Assembly: GCA_024279045.1 (NCBI GenBank)
Contig: JAJRRZ010000054.1
Coordinates: 1 to 31,029, forward strand
DNA: 31,029 bases
Direction: 5' to 3'
DNA from: Alphaproteobacteria bacterium
GTDB lineage: Bacteria; Pseudomonadota; Alphaproteobacteria; Rhizobiales; Aestuariivirgaceae
Both the position numbers and the translations under genes were made by a program. How positions within the stretch are numbered: the first letter of the stretch is position 1; the number at the start of each line of letters is the position of its first letter. Under the pieces are notes generated by a model that saw nothing but the letters and a program-made list of their open reading frames with translations, was not told the origin of the DNA and did no database searches. Shown piece by piece: positions 18,342 through 24,618 of this stretch.

Positions 18342-18372
18342 GGCTGGTGCTCCGTTCGCCAGCCCGTTTTTT
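18342..18372 (+). terminator. Terminator-like hairpin between promoter and ndk
   Basis: GGCTGG (18342-18347) pairs with CCAGCC (18359-18364), 11-base loop, followed after two bases by TTTTTT (18367-18372). It could end the cupin-like gene's transcript or act as an attenuator for the promoter just upstream. Confidence 0.6.
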
Positions 18373-18388
18373 CATGATGACGCCACCA

Positions 18389-18549
18389 GGGTCTGGACTC
18401 AAAGCTTGAGCACTGCCCATGTGCATTTTGGCTTCATATCAGACGGTTTTTCGTTCTTGCCAATAGCTCCACTATTGCCTGCGAACGAAAAACCGCTGCT
18501 ATCTTGCCAAAATGCCCATGAGAAGCACTCATTTATTGAGACCAGACCC
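18389..18549. repeat. Palindromic interspersed repeat, subfamily A, full copy (A1)
   Basis: 161 bp. The ends form an inverted repeat (AGGGTCTGGACTCAA at 18388 against AGGGTCTGGTCTCAA on the other strand, 14 of 15). A perfect 13-bp inner stem is CGGTTTTTCGTTC (18444-18456) with GAACGAAAAACCG (18483-18495), enclosing CAATAG-CTCCA-CTATTG. Flanks are CA on the left and TA on the right, compatible with a decayed TA target duplication. It has lower GC than its surroundings, no coding capacity, and lies in the ndk leader, 24 bases before the ATG. Confidence 0.92.
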
Positions 18550-18573
18550 TATCAGACAAGGGAACAGAGACCA

Positions 18574-18993
18574 ATGACCGAGCGCACGCTCTCCATCATC
18601 AAGCCCGACGCCACGCGGCGCAACCTGGAAGGAAAGATCATCGCCAAGATCCAGGAAGCCGGGCTTTCCATCGTGGCGATGAAGCGCACCCGCTGGACAC
18701 GCTATCAGGCGGAGAAGTTCTACGAAGTTCACAAGGAGCGCCCGTTCTACAACGACCTGGTGGAATTCATGACCTCCGGGCCGATCGTGCTGATGGTGCT
18801 GGAAGGTGAAAACGCCATCGCGAAGTATCGCGAGGTGATGGGCGCGACGAACCCTCAGGAAGCCGCCGCCGGCACCATCCGCGCCGAATTTGCCGAGAAT
18901 ATCGAGGCCAATTCCGTGCACGGCTCCGACAGCCCGGAGAACGCGGCGAAGGAGATTGCCCTGTGCTTCGACGGCGCGGAAATCGTCGGCTGA
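18574..18993 (+). CDS. ndk: Nucleoside-diphosphate kinase
   Basis: Balances nucleoside triphosphate pools by phosphate transfer from ATP through a phosphohistidine. 139 residues, standard length. TLSIIKPDATRRN at the N-terminus holds the conserved KPD, and NSVHGSDSPENAAKEI carries the active-site His116. R-rich and hydrophobic core segments match the family throughout. AAGGGA precedes the ATG at a slightly long spacing and lies at the edge of repeat A1. The candidate promoter, hairpin and repeat upstream suggest a structured leader of about 240 bases. The VUT transporter gene follows after 36 bases. Confidence 0.98.
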   Translation: MTERTLSIIKPDATRRNLEGKIIAKIQEAGLSIVAMKRTRWTRYQAEKFYEVHKERPFYNDLVEFMTSGPIVLMVLEGENAIAKYREVMGATNPQEAAAGTIRAEFAENIEANSVHGSDSPENAAKEIALCFDGAEIVG

Positions 18994-19029
18994 GCCGACC
19001 TGACCACATTTCCGGGTGAAAATGAACCG

Positions 19030-19704
19030 ATGACGAGCGCAACCACCACAAGGACGCCCTGGGCCGCGGTGCTGGCAGGCATCGCGGCAATGGCCTTCAT
19101 CGTTACCGTCTCCAACATCCTGGTGCAGTATCCCCTGCCCGGGCAGCTTGGTCCGGTGAAGCTGGCCGATCTCTATACCTGGGCGGCCTTCACCTATCCG
19201 GTGAGCTTTCTGGTTACCGACCTGGTGAACCGCTTCTTCGGTCCGGCGGCAGCACGCAAGGTGGTCTATGCCGGGTTCGCCGTGGCCGTGGCGCTGTCGA
19301 TATATTTCGCCAATTTCCGCATCGCCGTGGCTTCCGGCTCGGCCTTCCTGGTGGCGCAATTGCTGGATGTTCACGTGTTCGACCGGCTGCGCCAGGCGAA
19401 AGGCTGGTGGAAGCCGCCGCTGGCCTCTTCCGTTCTCGGCTCGCTGGTGGATACGCTGCTGTTCTTCTCGCTGGCGTTTGCGGCCACGTTCGCATTCATC
19501 GGGCCGAACGACGAATTCGCCATCGCTTCCGCGCCACTGCTGGGCTTCCTGCCAGTGGAAGCACCACGCTGGACAAGCTGGGCGCTGGGCGACCTGCTGG
19601 TGAAGGTGTTGATGGCGACCGTGTTGCTGGCGCCCTACGGCATGTTGCGTGCCGCGCTGATCCGCCTGCTGGGCTGGCGCGAGAGCAGCGTCAGCGCCAC
19701 CTGA
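19030..19704 (+). CDS. VUT family queuosine precursor transporter
   Basis: 224-residue membrane protein of the VUT/YhhQ (COG1738) family, which takes up queuosine precursors (preQ0/preQ1 in E. coli YhhQ) for tRNA modification. About six membrane segments. Family marks are VTVSNILVQYPL, LADLYTWAAFTYPVSFLVTD (cited in full, 20 residues), VNRFFGPAAARKVVYAGFA, FLVAQLLDVHVFDRLR and SSVLGSLVDTLLFFSLAFA. The substrate is inferred from the family. It probably shares the ndk transcript and ends at a terminator 33 bases downstream. A tiny ATG-NN-TGA frame overlaps its start and is not considered a gene. Confidence 0.92.
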   Translation: MTSATTTRTPWAAVLAGIAAMAFIVTVSNILVQYPLPGQLGPVKLADLYTWAAFTYPVSFLVTDLVNRFFGPAAARKVVYAGFAVAVALSIYFANFRIAVASGSAFLVAQLLDVHVFDRLRQAKGWWKPPLASSVLGSLVDTLLFFSLAFAATFAFIGPNDEFAIASAPLLGFLPVEAPRWTSWALGDLLVKVLMATVLLAPYGMLRAALIRLLGWRESSVSAT

Positions 19705-19737
19705 CGACCAAACTTCATTCACGCGTGGTTCAAGATG

Positions 19738-19770
19738 GGGCGCCAGCCAAAAGGCTGGCGCCCTCTCCTT
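19738..19770 (+). terminator. Intrinsic terminator after the VUT transporter gene
   Basis: Perfect 11-bp stem GGGCGCCAGCC (19738-19748) with GGCTGGCGCCC (19753-19763), loop AAAA, followed by the pyrimidine run TCTCCTTT. Confidence 0.85.
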
Positions 19771-19840
19771 TGCAGGGAATACCGGCCAGCGCCCCATGCC
19801 ACACCGGCACAGCCTGTGGTGTTTCTGCCACACATAACAT

Positions 19841-19860
19841 GAGAATATTCGAATATTTTC
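19841..19860. promoter_or_regulatory. AT-rich 20-bp palindrome, possible operator
   Basis: GAGAATATTCGAATATTTTC: the inner 14 bases AATATTCGAATATT are a perfect palindrome and only one pair of the full 20 mismatches. It is strikingly AT-rich and lies about 190 bases upstream of the lytic transglycosylase gene. The rest of the 346-base gap (19705-20050) holds the terminator, an ACACC/GGTGT inverted repeat near 19801-19822 and nothing coding that I can support. Confidence 0.45.
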
Positions 19861-20050
19861 ATGAATCCACTGGTTGCCGCACTCTTGCCATGTTTATCGC
19901 GTGGTTGCGCTGGCTTCCGGCGCCCCAAGGGGACAATGCGCCTGAATGGCGCTTTCCCGTCCGGGCACAGACCGGTGCATCAACACGAACGGCGGCCCTG
20001 CCACTCGATCATGGCAATCATGCCGCCGCATCTGACAAGGAGGTTTATAC

Positions 20051-20683
20051 ATGCGTATTCTGGTTCGACTGGGAACTGCCGTGGCGCTGGGCGCGGCAAT
20101 GCTGCTGCCGGCCATGCAGGCTCAGGCCAGCACCACCCAGCCGCGCGTGAAATACAATTTCGTGGCGCGTGGCTCCATGCTCAGCGGCAAGCTGCACGCG
20201 GCCCCAGTAGACATGAAATCGAAAACAACTGCCGGCAAGAAGAAGAGCCTGCGCAAGAACACGCGCGGAAACTTGCGCAAGGCCAAGGTGCGCCGTGGCA
20301 AACGTGTCACAGTGCGCGCTTCCCGCCGCGCCGGTTACAACGCCTGCCGCAACGCTGCACGCAAGTTCGGTGTGCCGGTAGCCACGGCACTGGCCGTGTG
20401 CCGGGTGGAAAGCGGTTTTCGCTGTTCGGCGGTGGGTGCTGTCGGCGAGCTGGGACTGCTGCAGATCAAGTTGGCGACGGCACGGGGCATTGGCTACCGC
20501 GGCTCGCGGCGCGCTTTGCTGAACTGCTCTACCGGCGCCTACTGGGGCATGAAGCACCTGGCCATGGCCATTCGCCGCGGTGGTGTGTGGAAGCACAATG
20601 CCGGGCTCTATGCCAAACGCCCGAACCGCATGGCGCGCAAGTATGCGCGCCTGGTGGCGGCTGCAAAACGTCGCTATCGCTGA
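20051..20683 (+). CDS. Small exported lytic transglycosylase (SLT domain)
   Basis: 210-residue, very basic secreted protein. Signal peptide about 1-27 (LGTAVALGAAMLLPAMQAQA). A Lys/Arg-rich linker follows (about 55-95), then the SLT domain from about residue 96: VPVATALAVCRVESGFRC with the catalytic Glu120, AVGAVGELGLLQIKLATARG and a typical tail GAYWGMKHLAMAI. It should cleave peptidoglycan glycan strands in the periplasm. The basic linker may bind the wall or another anionic polymer. Three to four cysteines in the domain (near 99, 117, 125 and 164) could form disulfides. The ribosome site AAGGAGG is perfect. It is monocistronic, with a terminator 30 bases after the stop. It also holds the only GTCAC pentamer found in the window (20306-20310). 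Confidence 0.92.
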   Translation: MRILVRLGTAVALGAAMLLPAMQAQASTTQPRVKYNFVARGSMLSGKLHAAPVDMKSKTTAGKKKSLRKNTRGNLRKAKVRRGKRVTVRASRRAGYNACRNAARKFGVPVATALAVCRVESGFRCSAVGAVGELGLLQIKLATARGIGYRGSRRALLNCSTGAYWGMKHLAMAIRRGGVWKHNAGLYAKRPNRMARKYARLVAAAKRRYR

Positions 20684-20710
20684 GCAGCAGGTTGCGGACC
20701 GTCATTGACA

Positions 20711-20737
20711 AAGGGAGGCCTTCGGGCCTCCTTTTTT
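20711..20737 (+). terminator. Intrinsic terminator after the lytic transglycosylase gene
   Basis: GGAGGCC (20714-20720) pairs with GGCCTCC (20725-20731) around a TTCG loop, with A residues before and TTTTTT after the stem. Confidence 0.93.
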
Positions 20738-20814
20738 CATGGGGGTTGCGGTCTTGCTTTTCTGCCCTGGCCAAGCAGCTTCACCATCATTCGGGTAGCA
20801 ACCGCATGGTGCGC

Positions 20815-21144
20815 TCAGATGGAGAAGCTCACTCCACAGCCGCAAGAACTGGTGGCATTGGGATTGTTCACCACGAAGCGGCGCGCGGCGAGGGTGTCCT
20901 CGAAGTCGATGGCGCTGCCCAGCAGGAAAGGCAGGCTTTCCGGATCGATGACCACCTTCGCGCCGTGGGCCTCGATGACCTCGTCGCCATCTTCAGGTCC
21001 CTCGACAATATCGAACTGATATTGAAAGCCGGAGCAGCCCCCGCCCACCACGGCCACGCGCAAGGCTCCCTTGCCAGGTTCTTCGGCAAGAATCTCGAGA
21101 ATGCGGTTCGCGGCGGATTCGGTCAGGCTTATATTGGCGCTCAT
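20815..21144 (-). CDS. erpA: A-type iron-sulfur carrier/insertion protein ErpA
   Basis: 109 residues. Delivers Fe-S clusters to target proteins. The three ligand cysteines of the A-type family are present: C37 in VGGGCSGFQYQF and C101 and C103 in SSCGCGVSF. The segment NNPNATSSCGCG and the single-domain length are normal. ErpA is preferred over IscA by general similarity and by the stand-alone position, but the A-type members are hard to separate by eye. It is divergent from dgt over about 130 bases, an arrangement usual in alphaproteobacteria. The ribosome site is weak (GGGAA). Confidence 0.93.
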   Translation of the reverse strand: MSANISLTESAANRILEILAEEPGKGALRVAVVGGGCSGFQYQFDIVEGPEDGDEVIEAHGAKVVIDPESLPFLLGSAIDFEDTLAARRFVVNNPNATSSCGCGVSFSI

Positions 21145-21273
21145 GGAAACGATTCCCGTTACATGTGAATTGACCTGCCCCGAATGTCGGCGCGATGCGT
21201 GTGCCGGTCAAGCCCCCTGCCCTTCCGGCAGGCGGGAGGGGCATCATGATGTCTCGTACCGGGAATGCTCGCC

Positions 21274-22509
21274 ATGAACACCGCAGCCACGCAACGCGCT
21301 CCCTTTGCCAGCGATCCGGCGGCCTCGCGCGGACGGCTTCTCAAGGAGCCTGACGACGGGTTGCGCTCGCCATTTCAGCGCGACCGCGATCGCATCATTC
21401 ATTCCACGGCCTTTCGCCGCCTGAAACACAAGACGCAGGTGTTCATCTCGCATGATGGCGATCATTTCCGCACGCGGCTGACCCATTCGCTGGAAGTGGC
21501 GCAGATTGCCCGCGGCATCGCCCGCGCGCTGGGGCTGGACGAAGACCTGACGGAAGCGCTGGCGCTGGCCCACGATCTGGGCCACACGCCCTTCGGCCAT
21601 GCCGGCGAGGAAGCGCTGAATGCCTGCATGAAGCCCCATGGCGGCTTCGAGCACAATGCACAGACCCTGCGCATCGTTACCACGCTGGAGCGGCGCTATG
21701 CCGCCTTCGATGGCCTGAATCTGACGTGGGAAACGCTGGAGGGGCTGGTGAAACACAACGGCCCGCTGCTGGACGAGGCAGGCAGGCCGACGGGCAAATA
21801 CCGCGACAGCGGCCTGCCGCTGGCCATTCGCCGCTACGTGCGCGGCCATGACCTGGAGCTGGCCACCTGGCCTTCCGCCGAGGCGCAGGTGGCGGCCATT
21901 GCCGATGATATCGCCTACAATGCGCATGACGTGGACGATGGCCTGCGCGCCGGGCTGATAGAGATTATCGACCTGGGCGACATTCCGCTGTCCGGCCCGG
22001 CGCTGGCGGAGGCGCTGAAGCTGGGCCATGACCTGGAGCGCGGACGGCTGATCCACGAGACGGTGCGACGGATGATCTCGGCCATGGTGATGGACGTGAT
22101 CGAACGCACGCGGCGCAACGCAAGCAGGCTGAAGCCCGCCAGCGCACAGGAGGTGCGCGCGCTGGGCCAGCCCTTGGTGAGTTTCTCGCCGCAGATGGCG
22201 GAGAACGTGCGGGTGATGCAGACCTTCCTGATGGCGCGGGTCTATCGCCACCCGCGGGTGCTGGATGCCATGCGCCGGGCACAGAAGATCCTCACCGATC
22301 TGTTCAATGCCTACATGGATGACCCACGCCGCCTGCCGGAAGAGTGGCAGGCGCGGGTGGAAGCGGCGCGCGACGACCCCGACGGGCTCGAAAGCCGCGC
22401 CGAACGGGAGGTGGCGCGGCAGATCTGCGATTTCATCGCCGGCATGACCGACAACTACGCCCAGCAGCAGCACAAGCGGTTGTTTGATCTTGACCCGAGA
22501 TTTCGATAG
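21274..22509 (+). CDS. dgt: Deoxyguanosinetriphosphate triphosphohydrolase-like protein
   Basis: 411 residues. HD-domain enzyme that cleaves dNTPs to the nucleoside and triphosphate. SPFQRDRDRIIHSTAFRRLK and KTQVFISHDGDHFRTRLTHS open the domain. The HD metal ligands are H71 (RLTHSLEVAQ), H100-D101 (LAHDLGHTPFGHAGE) and a later Asp in ADDIAYNAHDVDDG. Length and sequence fit the shorter type-2 branch usual in alphaproteobacteria, whose substrate range may be broader than dGTP. ATG 21274 is preferred to ATG 21265 because GGGA (21261-21264) is then at a normal distance. argS follows after 77 bases, probably in one transcript. Confidence 0.95.
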   Translation: MNTAATQRAPFASDPAASRGRLLKEPDDGLRSPFQRDRDRIIHSTAFRRLKHKTQVFISHDGDHFRTRLTHSLEVAQIARGIARALGLDEDLTEALALAHDLGHTPFGHAGEEALNACMKPHGGFEHNAQTLRIVTTLERRYAAFDGLNLTWETLEGLVKHNGPLLDEAGRPTGKYRDSGLPLAIRRYVRGHDLELATWPSAEAQVAAIADDIAYNAHDVDDGLRAGLIEIIDLGDIPLSGPALAEALKLGHDLERGRLIHETVRRMISAMVMDVIERTRRNASRLKPASAQEVRALGQPLVSFSPQMAENVRVMQTFLMARVYRHPRVLDAMRRAQKILTDLFNAYMDDPRRLPEEWQARVEAARDDPDGLESRAEREVARQICDFIAGMTDNYAQQQHKRLFDLDPRFR

Positions 22510-22586
22510 GCGCAGGAACACGCGCAAGGAATGGACAGCTTCCCGTGCGGGCGGGAGCGTTGCAAGGCGAAGGCAGAAGGATTCCC

Positions 22587-24335
22587 ATGAACCTGTTCGA
22601 TGACGTGGCGCACAAGGTGAATGCGGCGCTCGGGGCGCTTGCCGAAGAGGGCGTGCTGCCGGCGGCGGTGGACACGGCCAACGTAAAAGTGGAGCCGCCA
22701 CGCGATGAAGCACATGGCGAGGTGAGCACCAACGCAGCCATGGTGCTGGCGAAGCAGGCAAAGATGCCGCCGTGCGAACTGGCGGAGAAGATCGCGGAGA
22801 AGCTGCGCGCCGATGCCGACCTCACGGACGTGGCGGTGGCCGGCCCCGGGTTCATCAACATGCGCCTGGCGCAGCCCTTCTGGAACCGCCTGCTGAGCGC
22901 GGTGCTGGCGCTGGGCGATGCCTATGGCTGCAGCGACATGGGCGGCGGCGAAAAGGTGAACGTGGAGTATGTCTCGGCCAACCCCACCGGCCCGCTGCAC
23001 GTGGGCCACACGCGTGGCGCGGTGTTCGGTGATGCGCTGGCCAACCTGCTGGAAGAGACGGGCTTCGACGTTACCCGCGAATATTACATCAATGATGCCG
23101 GCGCACAGGTGCAGGCGCTGGCGCGCTCGGTATACCTGCGCTACTGCGAGGCGCTGGGGCTGAAGATCGAAAAGATCCCGGAGGGACTGTATCCGGGTGA
23201 ATACCTGAAGCCGCTGGGCCAGGCGCTGGTGATGGAACACCACTATGCCCTGCTGAAAATGGAAGAGGAGCAGTGGCTGCCCATCGTGCGCGATTTTGCC
23301 ATCGACATGATGATGGTGATGATTCGCGATGACCTGGCGGCGCTGGGCATCACGCACGAGGTGTTTTTCTCAGAGCGCACGCTGCACGAGAGCGGCGCCA
23401 TCGAGGAAACCATCCGCGAGATGGAGCAGCAAGGGCTGATCTATACCGGCCAGTTGCCGCCACCGAAAGGCAAGCCACCTGAAGACTGGGAGCCGCGCGA
23501 TCAGTTGCTGTTCCGCTCCACCGATTTCGGCGACGATATCGACAGACCACTGAAGAAGTCCGACGGGAGCTATACCTATTTCGCGGCGGACGTGGCCTAT
23601 ATCCGCGAAAAGCTGCGGCGCGGCCATATGCAACTGGTGTATGTGCTGGGAGCGGATCACGGCGGCTACGTGAAGCGTCTGCAGGCAGCCAACGCGGCGC
23701 TGTCGGGGGGCAAGGCGCGGCTGATTGCGCGATTGTGCCAACTGGTGAAGCTGTATCGCGGCGGCGAGCCGGTGAAGATGTCGAAGCGCGCGGGCGAGTT
23801 CATCACCATGCGCGAGGTAGTGGACGAGGTAGGTGCTGACGTGGTGCGCTTCATGATGCTCACGCGCAGCAACGACGCGCCGCTGGACTTCGACTTCGAG
23901 AAGGTGAAGGAGCAGTCGCGCGACAACCCGGTGTTCTACGTGCAATATGCCCATGCGCGCATTGCCTCGGTGTTTCGCAATGCCGCGCAGGAACTGCCCG
24001 AAAACCTCTTGCAGGCAGATGACGACTCGATAAGATGGGAATTGCTGGAAGATGCGGCGGAGCACACGCTGATGCGGCGGGTGGGTGAATATCCGCGCAT
24101 GCTGGCGGCAGCAGCACGGGCGCACGAGCCGCACCGCGTGGCCTTCTATCTGATGGATCTGGCGGGCGATTTTCACGCGCTGTGGAACAAGGGCAAGGAA
24201 AATCCACAATTGCGCTTCATCCTGCCGGACGATCCGGAGCGCACGCAGGCGCGGCTGGGCCTGTTGCGGGCGGTGCGCCAGGTCTTGCGCAACGGCTTGC
24301 GCATACTGGGTGTTGCACCGGTGGAGGAAATGTAG
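22587..24335 (+). CDS. argS: Arginyl-tRNA synthetase
   Basis: 582-residue class I synthetase charging tRNA-Arg. The N-terminal Add-1 domain (about 1-105, ending in GPGFINMRLA) is followed by the Rossmann fold with VSANPTGPLHVGHTRG (HIGH box as HVGH, 138-141). Then come NDAGAQVQALA, the FRSTDFGDDIDRPLKKSDGS (20 residues) region, LGADHGGYVKRLQA and the KMSK loop at 397-400. The C-terminal anticodon-binding helical domain has YVQYAHARIASVFRNA and runs to LRILGVAPVEEM. The canonical KMSK is present, not the variant seen in many ArgS. ATG 22587 has AAGGATT upstream. Between argS and the next gene lie repeat B1 and about 130 bases with no gene. Confidence 0.98.
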   Translation: MNLFDDVAHKVNAALGALAEEGVLPAAVDTANVKVEPPRDEAHGEVSTNAAMVLAKQAKMPPCELAEKIAEKLRADADLTDVAVAGPGFINMRLAQPFWNRLLSAVLALGDAYGCSDMGGGEKVNVEYVSANPTGPLHVGHTRGAVFGDALANLLEETGFDVTREYYINDAGAQVQALARSVYLRYCEALGLKIEKIPEGLYPGEYLKPLGQALVMEHHYALLKMEEEQWLPIVRDFAIDMMMVMIRDDLAALGITHEVFFSERTLHESGAIEETIREMEQQGLIYTGQLPPPKGKPPEDWEPRDQLLFRSTDFGDDIDRPLKKSDGSYTYFAADVAYIREKLRRGHMQLVYVLGADHGGYVKRLQAANAALSGGKARLIARLCQLVKLYRGGEPVKMSKRAGEFITMREVVDEVGADVVRFMMLTRSNDAPLDFDFEKVKEQSRDNPVFYVQYAHARIASVFRNAAQELPENLLQADDDSIRWELLEDAAEHTLMRRVGEYPRMLAAAARAHEPHRVAFYLMDLAGDFHALWNKGKENPQLRFILPDDPERTQARLGLLRAVRQVLRNGLRILGVAPVEEM

Positions 24336-24339
24336 GCTT

Positions 24340-24487
24340 GGACCTCGTGAAGAGGCATGGCAGATGCGTCATTTGCGCGAAATATCAGCGTTCTTGCTGC
24401 CGCCGGGAATTTCCGCAGGTATTTCCAGGGGCAGCAGGACACCGATGTGCAGCGCAAATGGCCCGGGATGCCGTGCCCATTCATGGG
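24340..24487. repeat. Palindromic interspersed repeat, subfamily B (B1)
   Basis: About 148 bp, beginning five bases after the argS stop. An imperfect inverted repeat with CATTTGCGCG-AAATATCAG on the left arm and CGCAAATG on the right, and an inner stem TGCTG (24395-24399) with CAGCA (24432-24436). The copy at 27488 has TTTTG and CAAAA at the same place, so two base pairs changed together. It may end the argS transcript. Limits are approximate. Confidence 0.85.
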
Positions 24488-24546
24488 TATTGGCCGATGA
24501 CCGCGTATCGTGCCGGCCATCATGGTGAAACCTGTGCATATATAGA

Positions 24547-24558
24547 GGCACCGGTGCC
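24547..24558. promoter_or_regulatory. GGCACCGGTGCC palindrome before the SPOR gene
   Basis: Perfect 12-bp palindrome about 60 bases upstream of the SPOR gene start, preceded by TATATA (24539-24544). It could be an operator or part of a promoter region; weak evidence. Confidence 0.25.
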
Positions 24559-24618
24559 GCCGAGATCGAGCATGTGTGCTATGTCTGGCGTATTGGCAGC
24601 GTTGCGAGTGGCAAGGGC

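Noticed and set aside
24340..24618. A short gene between argS and the SPOR gene.
   Set aside because: The open frames there arise from repeat B1, whose other copy is in a different frame context; none has a ribosome site.
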